Of a stretch of 64,000 bases of DNA, positions 7,028-15,650 are shown in pieces (position 1 is the first letter of the stretch; each line of letters opens with the position of its first letter). Below the pieces are notes generated by a model that was not told where the DNA came from, did not search any database, and saw only the letters and a list, made by a program, of their open reading frames with translations. The position numbers and the translations under genes are program-made. Source of the DNA: Chitinophaga sancti (GTDB lineage: Bacteria; Bacteroidota; Bacteroidia; Chitinophagales; Chitinophagaceae); NCBI RefSeq assembly GCF_034087045.1, contig NZ_CP139247.1, positions 2,196,001-2,260,000 on the forward strand, written 5' to 3'.

Positions 7028-7858
7028 ATGGCACTGAAGAAATTTAAACCGATGACAGCCGGTACCCGTTGGAAAATTGGCAACGCGTTCGCTGAGCTGA
7101 CCACGGATACTCCTGAAAAGAGCCTGCTGGAGGCTAAGTCCAAAACCGGCGGTAGAAACGTACAGGGTAGAAGATCTATGCGCTACATCGGTGGTGGACA
7201 CAAGCAACATTACCGTATCATAGACTTCAAACGTGACAAACATAGTATTCCTGCTACTGTAAAGAGCATTGAGTACGATCCAAACCGTAGCGCATTCATC
7301 GCACTGCTGAACTATGCAGATGGTGAAAAACGTTACATCCTGGCTCCTCAGGGTTTACAGGTGGGTGCTACAGTAGTGAGCGGTCCTGATGCTGCTCCTG
7401 AAGTAGGTAACTCCCTGCCGCTGAGAAACATGCCACTGGGTACTGTTGTACACAATATCGAACTGCAGCCTGGTAGAGGTGGTGCAATCGCTAGAAGTGC
7501 CGGTACTTATGCACAGCTGAGCAACAAGGAAGAAAAATATGCCGTAATGAAAATGCCTTCTGGTGAGCTGCGTAAAGTGTTGATCACTTGTGCTGCTACT
7601 GTAGGTACAGTTTCTAACTCTGACCACGCACTGCAATCAATTGGTAAAGCGGGTGCTAACCGTTGGAGAGGTATCAAGCCACGTAACCGTGGTGTAGCCA
7701 TGAACCCTGTAGATCACCCGATGGGTGGTGGTGAAGGTAGATCTTCCGGAGGTCACCCTAGATCCAGGACAGGTAAATATGCGAAAGGTCTGAAGACTCG
7801 TAAGCATAAGAGCTCTGATAAACTGATCATCAGCAGGAAAAACGGCAAAAAATTATAA
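7028..7858 (+). CDS. rplB: 50S ribosomal protein L2
   Basis: 276 residues, normal length. The [19 protein letters not shown] segment near residue 225 contains the conserved His implicated in peptidyl transfer and subunit association, and the C-terminus is the usual basic tail. Followed by a 79-nt gap with a 10-bp hairpin. Confidence 0.97.
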   Translation: MALKKFKPMTAGTRWKIGNAFAELTTDTPEKSLLEAKSKTGGRNVQGRRSMRYIGGGHKQHYRIIDFKRDKHSIPATVKSIEYDPNRSAFIALLNYADGEKRYILAPQGLQVGATVVSGPDAAPEVGNSLPLRNMPLGTVVHNIELQPGRGGAIARSAGTYAQLSNKEEKYAVMKMPSGELRKVLITCAATVGTVSNSDHALQSIGKAGANRWRGIKPRNRGVAMNPVDHPMGGGEGRSSGGHPRSRTGKYAKGLKTRKHKSSDKLIISRKNGKKL

Positions 7859-7876
7859 TTCATAAAGCTTTTACCA

Positions 7877-7909
7877 GTTCCGCTTCGGGTGGATAGCCAG
7901 AAGCGGAAC
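7877..7909 (+). other. Stem-loop between rplB and rpsS
   Basis: GTTCCGCTTC (7877-7886) pairs perfectly with GAAGCGGAAC (7900-7909), 13-nt loop. No T-run on the + strand. Confidence 0.65.
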
Positions 7910-7937
7910 GGTTAAAGTAGAATAAAAATAAAAAGAC

Positions 7938-8204
7938 ATGGGTCGTTCCATTAGAAAAGGTCCTTACGTTGACCAGAAATTAGGAAAGAAAGTAGATAAA
8001 ATGAATGAAGGCACCAAGCGTACTGTAATCAAGACGTGGAGCCGTCGTTCTACCATCACACCTGATTTTGTGGGCCATACATTTGCGGTACACAATGGTA
8101 ACAAGTTCATTCCGGTATACGTTACTGAGTTTATGGTAGGTCATAAACTGGGAGAATTTGCACCAACCCGCAACTTTAAAGGACACGCTAACAAGAAAAT
8201 GTAG
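7938..8204 (+). CDS. rpsS: 30S ribosomal protein S19
   Basis: 88 residues beginning [15 protein letters not shown] and ending with [15 protein letters not shown], diagnostic for S19, which sits in the 30S head next to S13. Confidence 0.97.
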   Translation: MGRSIRKGPYVDQKLGKKVDKMNEGTKRTVIKTWSRRSTITPDFVGHTFAVHNGNKFIPVYVTEFMVGHKLGEFAPTRNFKGHANKKM

Positions 8205-8226
8205 TCATTCGTTTGAAGTTTTAAGC

Positions 8227-8254
8227 TCGAGGTTTGCAGCATAATATACCTCGA
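8227..8254 (+). other. Stem-loop between rpsS and rplV
   Basis: TCGAGGT (8227-8233) pairs with ACCTCGA (8248-8254), 14-nt loop. It lies upstream of the preferred rplV start. Confidence 0.5.
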
Positions 8255-8296
8255 ACCCGGGACTTCGGACCTCAAACATTCAAATTTATAATTACA

Positions 8297-8653
8297 ATGG
8301 AAGCAGTAGCTAAGCTTAATAATAATCCAACATCTACCCGCAAAATGCGTCTGCTGGCAGACCTGATCCGTGGTATGGAAGTTGAGAAAGCGCTGAATGT
8401 ATTAAAGTTCCATCCTAAGCACCCAAGTGTACCTCTGGAAAAACTGCTGTTGTCAGCTGTTGCGAACTGGAAAGTAAAGAACGAAGGTGTACGCGTTGAA
8501 GATGCGAATCTGATCGTTAAAACCATTTTCGTTGATGGTGGTCGTATCCTGAAAAGAATGCGTCCGGCTCCACAGGGTAGAGGTTACCGTGTTCGCAAAA
8601 GAAGCAACCACGTAACCCTTGCAGTTGACAGCAAAGTGGCTGAGGCTAAATAA
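8297..8653 (+). CDS. rplV: 50S ribosomal protein L22
   Basis: 118 residues from ATG 8297 ([20 protein letters not shown]). A longer frame opens at 8234, but its extra 21 residues do not resemble L22 and cross the intercistronic hairpin, so 8297 is chosen. The exit-tunnel hairpin region ([20 protein letters not shown], near residue 80) is intact; this is where macrolide-related changes would occur. Confidence 0.95.
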   Translation: MEAVAKLNNNPTSTRKMRLLADLIRGMEVEKALNVLKFHPKHPSVPLEKLLLSAVANWKVKNEGVRVEDANLIVKTIFVDGGRILKRMRPAPQGRGYRVRKRSNHVTLAVDSKVAEAK

Positions 8654-8695
8654 AAGAAACTAAACTATTTATCTAATAGACAAATAAACCAGAAC

Positions 8696-9499
8696 ATGGG
8701 TCAGAAAACAAATCCTATTGGTAACAGGTTAGGTATCATCAGAGGTTGGGACTCTAATTGGTATGGTGGCAAAAAAGATTATGCTACCAAACTGATCGAA
8801 GATAACAAGATCAGAACTTACCTGAATGCCCGTATCAACAAAGGTGGCATTTCCAGGGTAGTGATCGAGAGAACTTTAGGTAAACTGATCATCACCATCC
8901 ATACATCCAAGCCTGGTATCATCATAGGTAAAGGTGGTGGAGAGGTAGACCGCATCAAGGAAGAAATAAAGAAACTGACTTCTAAAGAAGACGTACAGAT
9001 CAACATTCTGGAGATCCGTCGTCCTGAAATAGATGCCAATATCGTAGCTGAAACTATCGCAAAACAGATTGAAAGCCGTATCAACTACAAACGTGCTATC
9101 AAGATGGCGATTGCTACTGCAATGAGAATGGGTGCTGAAGGTATCAAGGTTAAAGTTGGTGGTCGTCTGGGTGGTGCCGAAATCGCACGTTCAGAAGAGA
9201 TGAAGCAAGGTCGTGTACCTTTGCACACCTTCCGTATGGATATCGACTATTCTTCTCTGTTTGCACAAACAGTATATGGTAAGATCGGGATCAAAGTATG
9301 GATCTGTAAAGGTGAAGTACTGGGTGAGCGCGATCTGAATCCAAATGCTATTTCCGGTAAGGATGGCGAAGGCCGCACAGGTGGTGAAGGTCATGGTCAT
9401 CGTGGTGGAGAAAGAAGAGGCGGTGGCGACAGAAGAGGTGGCGATAACCGCGGCGGCGACAGAAGAGGTGGTGATAACCGTGGTGGTGGCCGTAGATAA
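8696..9499 (+). CDS. rpsC: 30S ribosomal protein S3 with RGG-like C-terminal tail
   Basis: 267 residues against about 210-235 in most bacteria. The N-terminal KH domain has the GXXG loop in [19 protein letters not shown] (about residues 74-92); the C-terminal S3 domain follows. From about residue 221 the protein becomes a low-complexity tail of Gly, Arg and Asp with several RRGGD and NRGGD units. The tail DNA (about 9400-9495) carries near-identical repeats of about 27-39 nt, which could expand or contract by slippage. Tails of this kind suggest extra RNA contacts. The core function in mRNA entry and 30S head structure is not in doubt. Confidence 0.96.
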   Translation: MGQKTNPIGNRLGIIRGWDSNWYGGKKDYATKLIEDNKIRTYLNARINKGGISRVVIERTLGKLIITIHTSKPGIIIGKGGGEVDRIKEEIKKLTSKEDVQINILEIRRPEIDANIVAETIAKQIESRINYKRAIKMAIATAMRMGAEGIKVKVGGRLGGAEIARSEEMKQGRVPLHTFRMDIDYSSLFAQTVYGKIGIKVWICKGEVLGERDLNPNAISGKDGEGRTGGEGHGHRGGERRGGGDRRGGDNRGGDRRGGDNRGGGRR

Positions 9500-9539
9500 T
9501 CTTTTTAACAATTAACATTAACATTTAACATATACTAAG

Positions 9540-9962
9540 ATGTTACAGCCCAAGAGAACGAAACACAGGAAGATGCATAAAGGCCGCATCAAGGGGAACG
9601 CAAAACGTGGTGCGGATATCTCCTTTGGTAGTTTCGGCTTGAAAGCATTAGAACCTAAGTGGATCACAGACAGGCAGATCGAAGCTGCTCGTGTGGCTCT
9701 GACAAGAGCAATGAAACGTGAGGGTAACGTGTGGATCCGTATATTCCCTGACAAATCCATCACAGCCAAGCCTTTGGAAGTCAGAATGGGTAAAGGTAAA
9801 GGTGCTCCTGACCATTGGGCTGCTGTAGTTAAGCCAGGTCGTATGTTGTTCGAAGCGGACGGCGTACCTCTGGAAGTAGCTAAAGCTGCAATGGAGCTGG
9901 CTGCACAGAAACTGCCTATTAAAGTGAAATTTGTAGTACGTCGCGATTACGCTGAAGCATAA
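9540..9962 (+). CDS. rplP: 50S ribosomal protein L16
   Basis: 140 residues starting [19 protein letters not shown], typical of L16, which organises the A-site region of the 50S subunit. The motif [16 protein letters not shown] is present, as is the [15 protein letters not shown] segment. Confidence 0.97.
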   Translation: MLQPKRTKHRKMHKGRIKGNAKRGADISFGSFGLKALEPKWITDRQIEAARVALTRAMKREGNVWIRIFPDKSITAKPLEVRMGKGKGAPDHWAAVVKPGRMLFEADGVPLEVAKAAMELAAQKLPIKVKFVVRRDYAEA

Positions 9963-10016
9963 TTGCTAAAGCAACCGGGATAAACTATAAACGATAAACC
10001 AGAAATAATAAATACA

Positions 10017-10217
10017 ATGGCAAACGAAAAGCTGGATCTGAAAGGTTTAAGCGAACAGGAGCTGAAAGAGAAAATCTCCGAAGAGCAATTACGCCTGAAG
10101 AAAATTACATTCAGTCACGCAATTACGCCAATTGAGAATCCAATGAGCATCCGCTCTCTCAGGCGTCAGATCGCACAGCTGAAAACTGAGCTGCGCAAAA
10201 GAGAACTGGGCTTCTAA
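10017..10217 (+). CDS. rpmC: 50S ribosomal protein L29
   Basis: 66 residues, two helices with the typical motif MSIRSLRRQIAQLKTELRKRE at the C-terminus. It binds near L23 at the tunnel exit. Confidence 0.95.
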   Translation: MANEKLDLKGLSEQELKEKISEEQLRLKKITFSHAITPIENPMSIRSLRRQIAQLKTELRKRELGF

Positions 10218-10281
10218 GCCTTAAAAATAAATTCATTCATCGGTCCGTAAGGAGCGGTCTGGGTAATAAATACTTTCAACA

Positions 10282-10539
10282 ATGAGCGAAAGAAAATTAA
10301 GAAAAACCAGAATTGGTGTCGTTTCCAGCAACAAAGCGGAAAAAACAATCAGCGTTAGCGTTGAGCGTAAAGTGAAGCACCCGATCTATGGTAAATTCGT
10401 AAAAAAAACCACCAAGTTCATGGCTCATGACGAGCTGAACCAGTGCAGCATCGGCGATACCGTTAGAATAATGGAAACCCGTCCGTTGAGCAAGAATAAG
10501 TGCTGGAGATTGATAGAGGTGATCGAAAAGGTAAAATAA
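10282..10539 (+). CDS. rpsQ: 30S ribosomal protein S17
   Basis: 85 residues, an OB-fold primary 16S rRNA binder; the motif [27 protein letters not shown] and the end [19 protein letters not shown] are diagnostic (shown here only as landmarks). Normal length. Confidence 0.96.
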   Translation: MSERKLRKTRIGVVSSNKAEKTISVSVERKVKHPIYGKFVKKTTKFMAHDELNQCSIGDTVRIMETRPLSKNKCWRLIEVIEKVK

Positions 10540-10555
10540 TTTATTATTGTTTCAA

Positions 10556-10582
10556 GCTGCATGCAGCGTTCCTGGATGCAGC
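10556..10582 (+). other. Stem-loop between rpsQ and rplN
   Basis: GCTGCAT pairs with ATGCAGC, 7 bp, 13-nt loop. No T-run. Confidence 0.5.
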
Positions 10583-10615
10583 CGCTGATTAAACAAATAC
10601 AAATCTTATAAAAAG

Positions 10616-10984
10616 ATGATACAACAAGAATCAAGGCTGAATGTAGCTGATAACAGTGGTGCCAAGGAAGTACTGTGTATTAGAGTGTTAGGCAACTCCG
10701 GCCAGGACTACGCAAAAGTAGGTGACAAGATCGTTGTTACTGTAAAAGACGCGATCGCAGGTGGTGGTGTGAAAAAAGGTACAGTGCACAAAGCTGTTAT
10801 CGTAAGAACTAAAAACAAGCTGCGCCGTAAAGACGGATCTTATATCCGTTTCGACGATAATGCCGTTGTATTACTGAACAACTCTGACGAGCCACGCGGT
10901 ACCCGTATCTTCGGACCAGTTGCCCGTGAGCTGCGCGATAAGGGATACATGAAGATTATCTCTCTGGCTCCCGAAGTATTGTAA
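10616..10984 (+). CDS. rplN: 50S ribosomal protein L14
   Basis: 122 residues starting [21 protein letters not shown], the L14 signature region, and ending [11 protein letters not shown]. It forms part of the intersubunit bridge and of the binding site of silencing factor RsfS. It starts the spc-type part of the cluster. Confidence 0.97.
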   Translation: MIQQESRLNVADNSGAKEVLCIRVLGNSGQDYAKVGDKIVVTVKDAIAGGGVKKGTVHKAVIVRTKNKLRRKDGSYIRFDDNAVVLLNNSDEPRGTRIFGPVARELRDKGYMKIISLAPEVL

Positions 10985-11001
10985 AGATATTCAATGCGTT
11001 C

Positions 11002-11054
11002 GCTGAAAGCATAAAGCAAAAAGTAAAAAAAGCTTATTGCTTTGTGCTTTCAGC
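11002..11054 (+). repeat. 18-bp inverted repeat between rplN and rplX
   Basis: GCTGAAAGCATAAAGCAA (11002-11019) pairs with TTGCTTTGTGCTTTCAGC (11037-11054) with one non-canonical position. There is no following T-run. The right arm overlaps the -33 element of the promoter upstream of rplX. The core AAGCATAAAGC recurs in the secY-map hairpin. Confidence 0.75.
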
Positions 11055-11071
11055 ATAAATGCATATCTTTG
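11041..11071 (+). promoter_or_regulatory. Internal promoter upstream of rplX
   Basis: TTTG (11041-11044), 19 nt, TATCTTTG (11064-11071): a perfect match to the Bacteroidota consensus in the 159-nt rplN-rplX gap. It would allow rplX and the downstream genes to be transcribed independently of the S10 promoter. Confidence 0.75.
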
Positions 11072-11143
11072 CTGCCCGTTTCTAAAACGAATATTAATCA
11101 AGCGGAACCGATGTTTCGCTTGGCGTTTATAAATAAACAAATA

Positions 11144-11482
11144 ATGAAAACGAGATTCAAGCCTAAGTTCAACATTAAGAAAGGCGACACCGTTGTAGTG
11201 ATTGCCGGCGATGATAAGGACAGGACCAAGCCCCGTCAGGTGCTGGAAGTGATCCCTGACAAGGCGCGCGTACTGGTAGAAGGTGTGAACATCATCACCA
11301 AACATACCAAACCAACTGCTCAAAATACCAAAGGTGGTATCGTTAAGCAGGAAGCTCCTATCGCCATTTCTAACGTAATGTTGTGGGATGCTAAGGCTGG
11401 TAAACCTACCAAGGTAAACCGTCAGCGTGAAAATGGTAAATTAGTTCGTATAGCTAAAAAATCAGGGGAGGCAATCAAATAA
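11144..11482 (+). CDS. rplX: 50S ribosomal protein L24
   Basis: 112 residues from ATG 11144 ([20 protein letters not shown]), with the KOW motif near residues 10-40 and [20 protein letters not shown]. The frame is open further upstream, but that stretch would overlap the internal promoter and has no L24 similarity. Its TAA overlaps the rplE ATG by one base (TAATG), a sign of translational coupling. Confidence 0.95.
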   Translation: MKTRFKPKFNIKKGDTVVVIAGDDKDRTKPRQVLEVIPDKARVLVEGVNIITKHTKPTAQNTKGGIVKQEAPIAISNVMLWDAKAGKPTKVNRQRENGKLVRIAKKSGEAIK

Positions 11483-12057
11483 TGGCAAACACTACATATA
11501 CACCCAGACTGCAGACTAAATACCGTACTGAAGTAGTTAATACTCTGCACAAAAAATTCAACTACAAAAGCGTAATGCAGGTACCTCGCCTGGTGAAGAT
11601 CTGTCTGAACCAGGGTATCAATGGTGCTGTAGGTGATAAGAAACTGGTAGATATTGCTGTGGATGAAATGACCCGTATCTCCGGTCAGAAAGCTATCGCT
11701 ACTTTATCCAAAAAGGATATTTCCAATTTCAAACTCAGGAAGAACATGCCAATCGGTGCTCGTGTAACACTGCGTGGTTATAACATGTACGAATTCCTGG
11801 ATCGTCTGATCGCTGTATCACTGCCTCGTGTACGTGACTTCAAGGGTATCAATGAAAAAGCTTTCGATGGCCGCGGTAACTATACCCTGGGTATCAATGA
11901 GCAGATCATCTTCCCTGAGATCGACATCGATAAAGTAACAAAGATCTCCGGTATGGATATCACTTTCGTTACTACGGCAAACACCAATGAAGAAGCTTAC
12001 GAGCTCCTGAAAGAATTGGGTATGCCGTTCAAGAACATCAAGAAAGATCAACAATAA
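11482..12057 (+). CDS. rplE: 50S ribosomal protein L5
   Basis: 191 residues; contains [20 protein letters not shown] and [20 protein letters not shown], diagnostic for L5, the 5S rRNA binding protein at the central protuberance. Coupled to rplX by a 1-nt overlap. Confidence 0.97.
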   Translation: MANTTYTPRLQTKYRTEVVNTLHKKFNYKSVMQVPRLVKICLNQGINGAVGDKKLVDIAVDEMTRISGQKAIATLSKKDISNFKLRKNMPIGARVTLRGYNMYEFLDRLIAVSLPRVRDFKGINEKAFDGRGNYTLGINEQIIFPEIDIDKVTKISGMDITFVTTANTNEEAYELLKELGMPFKNIKKDQQ

Positions 12058-12066
12058 TATTTGATC

Positions 12067-12102
12067 TCAAATTCCAAATCCCTTCCGGGTTTTGGAATTT
12101 GA
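12067..12102 (+). other. Stem-loop between rplE and rpsN
   Basis: TCAAATTCCAAA (12067-12078) pairs perfectly with TTTGGAATTTGA (12091-12102), 12 bp. No T-run. Confidence 0.7.
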
Positions 12103-12133
12103 CATTTATAAACTGGAATTATAAACTCTAATT

Positions 12134-12403
12134 ATGGCAAAAGAATCCATAAAGGCTAGACAAAGGAAAAGAGAAGCCATGGTTGCTAAGTTCGCTGAAA
12201 AACGTGCTGCCCTCAAAGCTGAAGGTAACTACGAAGCACTGGATCAGCTGCCTAGAAACGCTTCTCCTGTTCGCCTGCACAACAGATGTCAGCTTTCCGG
12301 TCGTCCAAAAGGTTACATGCGTCATTTCGGTCTTTGCCGTAATATGTTCCGTGACCTGGCGCTCGCTGGTAAGATCCCTGGTGTAAGAAAAGCTAGCTGG
12401 TAA
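12134..12403 (+). CDS. rpsN: 30S ribosomal protein S14, zinc-free form
   Basis: 89 residues, the long form of S14. It ends [17 protein letters not shown]. The paired CXXC motifs of the short zinc form are absent; only isolated Cys residues (in [10 protein letters not shown] and GLCRNMF) remain. Its position between rplE and rpsH is conserved. Confidence 0.96.
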   Translation: MAKESIKARQRKREAMVAKFAEKRAALKAEGNYEALDQLPRNASPVRLHNRCQLSGRPKGYMRHFGLCRNMFRDLALAGKIPGVRKASW

Positions 12404-12419
12404 TCACCACTCATGGGAT

Positions 12420-12457
12420 GGACAATTATCCCCCGACGAATAGTAATTGTCCTTTTT
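12420..12457 (+). terminator. Terminator-like hairpin between rpsN and rpsH
   Basis: GGACAATTA (12420-12428) pairs perfectly with TAATTGTCC (12444-12452), followed by five T. The loop is 15 nt. As an operon-internal element it may act as a partial terminator or processing site. Confidence 0.5.
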
Positions 12458-12548
12458 CCCCCTTTTTATATTCGTTAAAGATCTTGATTTTCCTATCTAC
12501 ACGATTTGGATATCGCATTGTAAAAAGTTTTTAAAATTATTAGAAACA

Positions 12549-12947
12549 ATGGTTACTGATCCAATAGCAGACTTCCTGACCAGAATCCGGAATGCTCAAA
12601 TGGCCAACCACAGGATTGTGGAAATTCCTGCCTCCAAACTGAAAAAACGTATCACTGAGATACTGTACGACAAAGGTTATATCCTGAAGTACAAATTTGA
12701 AGAAGACAATAAACAGGGTCTGATCAAAATAGCTCTGAAGTATGATCCTCAGACTAAAGTACCTGCAATCACTGATCTGCAGCGTATCAGCCGTCCTGGT
12801 CTTCGTCAATACTCCAAACCTGCTGATTTCAAACGTATCAAGAATGGTCTGGGTGTCGCTATCGTGTCTACATCTAAAGGTGTAATGACTGATAAAGAAG
12901 CGAAAGTACAGAACGTGGGTGGCGAAGTTGTTTGCTACGTTTATTAA
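12549..12947 (+). CDS. rpsH: 30S ribosomal protein S8
   Basis: 132 residues from ATG 12549 (MVTDPIADFLTRIRNAQMAN). The frame is open 34 codons further up, but that part is hydrophobic, unlike S8, and crosses the hairpin. It ends VGGEVVCYVY as S8 does. In enterobacteria S8 represses the spc operon by binding the rplE leader; a related site was not identified. Confidence 0.95.
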   Translation: MVTDPIADFLTRIRNAQMANHRIVEIPASKLKKRITEILYDKGYILKYKFEEDNKQGLIKIALKYDPQTKVPAITDLQRISRPGLRQYSKPADFKRIKNGLGVAIVSTSKGVMTDKEAKVQNVGGEVVCYVY

Positions 12948-12953
12948 TATATT

Positions 12954-12972
12954 AAGGTCCGCACAGGACCTT
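12954..12972 (+). other. Stem-loop between rpsH and rplF
   Basis: AAGGTCC pairs perfectly with GGACCTT around GCACA. One T-pair only follows, so weak as a terminator. Confidence 0.5.
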
Positions 12973-13095
12973 CTGGCGTTTGTCAGTGGCTTGTGCAGAT
13001 CACACCAATAAATGGTCCGTTTCAGAATTAAGCCTTTCTATACGGTGGCTGAACACTGAGGGATCGAAAACACATAACAGTAAAAAACTGCAATT

Positions 13096-13650
13096 ATGTC
13101 TCGTATAGGTAAAGCTCCTATCAAATTAGCAGCAGGTGTTACAGTAACTGTATCCGCTACTAATGAACTGACAGTAAAGGGCCCTAAAGGTGAACTGAAA
13201 AAGAACATCGACAGGGATATCAAAATAGAAGTAGCTGATGGTGTACTGACAGTAGTTCGTCCTACTGAACAGATCCGTCACCGTGCACTGCATGGTCTGT
13301 ACCGTGCACTGATCAACAATATGGTGGTTGGTGTTACAGAAGGCTTCACCAAAAAGCTTGAGCTGGTGGGTGTGGGTTACAAGGCTGCCAACGCTGGTCA
13401 GCTGCTGGACCTGTCTCTGGGTTACTCTCACAATATCGTGATTGAAATCCCTAAAGAACTGAAAGTAACTACATTGACTGAAAAGGGTGCTAACCCTAAA
13501 ATCACACTGGAAGGTATTGACAACCAGCTGTTAGGTCAGGTAGCTGCTAAAATCCGTAGCCTACGTAAACCAGAGCCTTACAAAGGTAAAGGTGTTCGCT
13601 ACAGCGATGAAGTGGTTCGTAAGAAAGCAGGTAAATCTGCAGGTAAATAA
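13096..13650 (+). CDS. rplF: 50S ribosomal protein L6
   Basis: 184 residues starting MSRIGKAPIKLAAGVTVTVS, with two L6 repeats and the C-terminal PEPYKGKGVRYSDEVVRKKAGKSAG. Binds near the factor-binding site of the 50S. Confidence 0.97.
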   Translation: MSRIGKAPIKLAAGVTVTVSATNELTVKGPKGELKKNIDRDIKIEVADGVLTVVRPTEQIRHRALHGLYRALINNMVVGVTEGFTKKLELVGVGYKAANAGQLLDLSLGYSHNIVIEIPKELKVTTLTEKGANPKITLEGIDNQLLGQVAAKIRSLRKPEPYKGKGVRYSDEVVRKKAGKSAGK

Positions 13651-13659
13651 TTTTAATTG

Positions 13660-13686
13660 GCTAACCGGTATCCTTTACTGGTTAGC
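13660..13686 (+). other. Stem-loop between rplF and rplR
   Basis: GCTAACC (13660-13666) pairs with GGTTAGC (13680-13686); after one mismatch AATT pairs with AATT further out. Confidence 0.5.
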
Positions 13687-13736
13687 TAATTCAACAATAT
13701 TCCGGCAGCATCGGAATATATAAATTAAACATAGAA

Positions 13737-14093
13737 ATGAGCACAAAAGCAGTTAATAGCAGACAGAAAATCCGTTACCGCATCCGTAAGAAAGTGGTTG
13801 GTAGCGCTCAGAGACCAAGATTATCTGTATTCCGCAGCAATAGCGATATTTACGTGCAATTGATCGATGATGCAAACGGTACTACACTGGCTGCTGCATC
13901 TTCCCGCGATAAGGATATCAAAGCACAGAAAGGTACCAAAATCGAGAAATCTAAATTGGTAGGTGCAGCTGTGGCTACTAAAGCAACCTCACTGGGTATT
14001 ACAGCAGTAGTATTCGATCGTGGTGGTTATCTGTACCATGGTCGTGTGAAGAGCGTAGCTGATGGTGCAAGAGAAGCTGGTCTCCAATTCTAA
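13737..14093 (+). CDS. rplR: 50S ribosomal protein L18
   Basis: 118 residues; 5S rRNA binding protein with [20 protein letters not shown] and the end [20 protein letters not shown], both diagnostic. Confidence 0.97.
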   Translation: MSTKAVNSRQKIRYRIRKKVVGSAQRPRLSVFRSNSDIYVQLIDDANGTTLAAASSRDKDIKAQKGTKIEKSKLVGAAVATKATSLGITAVVFDRGGYLYHGRVKSVADGAREAGLQF

Positions 14094-14132
14094 TAATCGA
14101 AATTGATTAAATCGTAATTCGCAAATAATAAA

Positions 14133-14651
14133 ATGGCAAAGAATACATTTAATAAAGTTAAGGCGGGTGACCTGGAGCTGAAAGAAAAAGTGGTAGCTAT
14201 CAACCGTGTTACCAAAACCACCAAAGGCGGTCGTACTTTCAGTTTTTCTGCCCTGGTAGTTGTAGGTAACGAACACGGTGTAGTAGGTCATGGCCTGGGT
14301 AAAGCCAAAGAAGTACAGGAAGCAATCACTAAAGGTATCGATGATGCCAAGAAAAACCTGATCAAGGTTCCTGTAATGCATGGTACTATTCCTCACGACC
14401 AGCTGGCTAAAGAAGGCGCTGCTAAGGTGCTGATCAAACCAGCCGCTCATGGTACTGGTGTAATCGCCGGAGGTTCTATGCGTGCCGTGCTGGAAAGCGC
14501 AGGTATCACTGACGTTCTGGCAAAATCTCTTGGTTCTGCAAACCCTCACAACGTGGTAAAAGCTACATTCAAAGCTTTAGGCCTGCTGCGTGAGCCGATA
14601 CAGATCGCAAAAACCAGAAGCGTATCTCTGAAGAAAGTATTTAATGGATAA
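14133..14651 (+). CDS. rpsE: 30S ribosomal protein S5
   Basis: 172 residues. N-terminal dsRBD-like domain with [20 protein letters not shown] and C-terminal domain with [20 protein letters not shown] (about residues 105-125). S5 takes part in decoding fidelity and mRNA unwinding. Confidence 0.97.
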   Translation: MAKNTFNKVKAGDLELKEKVVAINRVTKTTKGGRTFSFSALVVVGNEHGVVGHGLGKAKEVQEAITKGIDDAKKNLIKVPVMHGTIPHDQLAKEGAAKVLIKPAAHGTGVIAGGSMRAVLESAGITDVLAKSLGSANPHNVVKATFKALGLLREPIQIAKTRSVSLKKVFNG

Positions 14652-14672
14652 TAACACCCTATGGTGAAGGGA

Positions 14673-14689
14673 CTGCTGCACCGCAGCAG
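14673..14689 (+). other. Stem-loop between rpsE and rpmD
   Basis: CTGCTGC pairs perfectly with GCAGCAG across a 3-nt loop, with flanking GGA/TCC that can extend it. Confidence 0.5.
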
Positions 14690-14724
14690 CTCCTGTAATT
14701 GTAAGGTGCTAATTCAAAATAACA

Positions 14725-14910
14725 ATGGCAAAGATTAAAGTCACTCAGGTAAAAAGTGGTATAGACCGTCCAGAACGTCAGAAACTGACGCTGAAGGCCC
14801 TGGGTCTGAACAAAATGCACAACACCGTTGAGGTGGAAGCCACTCCCCAGATCCTTGGGATGGTGCGTAAAGTAAATCATCTGGTAAAGGTAGAAGAAGT
14901 ACAGGGTTAA
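14725..14910 (+). CDS. rpmD: 50S ribosomal protein L30
   Basis: 61 residues starting MAKIKVTQVKSGIDRPERQK and containing LKALGLNKMHNTVEVE, the L30 pattern. Position between rpsE and rplO is conserved. Confidence 0.96.
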   Translation: MAKIKVTQVKSGIDRPERQKLTLKALGLNKMHNTVEVEATPQILGMVRKVNHLVKVEEVQG

Positions 14911-15025
14911 GGCTTTTGCCGTTCCTCTGGAAAAAAATGCTACATTTATAGTGGATTATTTGCAAATAACATTATACATTTAATGCGAGCGGTTAATTTC
15001 CGCGTAAGTAAAAAAAATTAACTCA

Positions 15026-15472
15026 ATGAATCTGCACACGTTACAACCTGCACAAGGTTCCGTACATAAAGAAAAACGCCTCGGTCGTGGTGAAGCATCC
15101 GGTAAAGGTGGAACAGCTACAAAAGGTAATAAAGGTGGTCAGTCCCGTGCTGGTTACTCCAGCAAAAGAGGTCACGAAGGTGGTCAGATGCCAATTCAGC
15201 GTCGTATGCCAAAACGTGGTTTCAAGAGCCTGGATCCTACTACCTATGTAGTATTCAACATCGGTCAGCTTGACACCCTGGTAGAAAAATACGGTTTACA
15301 GGATTTCTCTCTGGAAAATCTGTACATGAACGGCTTAATCAGCCGCACTGCAAAAGTAAAAGTACTGGGTCAGGGCGAACTGAAGGCTAAGGTTACTGTA
15401 AGAGTGAACGCTATCAGTGAAAAGGCCAAGCAGCTGATCGAAGCAGCTGGTGGTTCAGTTGAACTGGTGTAA
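15026..15472 (+). CDS. rplO: 50S ribosomal protein L15
   Basis: 148 residues with the glycine-rich N-terminal extension (RLGRGEASGKGGTATKGNKG) and QMPIQRRMPKRGFKS. It ends with AKQLIEAAGGSVELV. A late 50S assembly protein. Confidence 0.97.
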   Translation: MNLHTLQPAQGSVHKEKRLGRGEASGKGGTATKGNKGGQSRAGYSSKRGHEGGQMPIQRRMPKRGFKSLDPTTYVVFNIGQLDTLVEKYGLQDFSLENLYMNGLISRTAKVKVLGQGELKAKVTVRVNAISEKAKQLIEAAGGSVELV

Positions 15473-15488
15473 GTTTTCACGACTGGAG

Positions 15489-15517
15489 AGACGCCTACGG
15501 AGTAGTGCGTCTTTTCA
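15489..15517 (+). terminator. Terminator-like hairpin between rplO and secY
   Basis: AGACGC (15489-15494) with GCGTCT (15507-15512), inner TAC/GTA pairs, followed by TTTTC and more T. Could cut transcription between the r-protein genes and secY partially; secY has a 178-nt leader. Confidence 0.5.
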
Positions 15518-15650
15518 TCTTTTATTCAGCCAGCGAAATAATACATCACAAATCCCGGCCAGAGTTACTGAAGAGCAGCTAATTGCAGGTTTGGAATTTG
15601 GTCCCGCCACAACCGGGATGAAATTTTGAATATTAAACATTCATCTTCCT

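Noticed and set aside
8240-8280. tRNA-like segment (CTCGAACCCGGGA) before rplV
   Set aside because: The T-arm resemblance is not accompanied by acceptor, D or anticodon stems; it is part of an intercistronic hairpin.
9400-9495. Minisatellite or CRISPR at the end of rpsC
   Set aside because: The repeats are coding and in frame, giving the Gly/Arg/Asp tail of S3.
12447-12548. N-terminal extension of S8
   Set aside because: The additional 34 residues are hydrophobic, unlike any S8, and span an RNA hairpin. ATG 12549 gives the standard protein.
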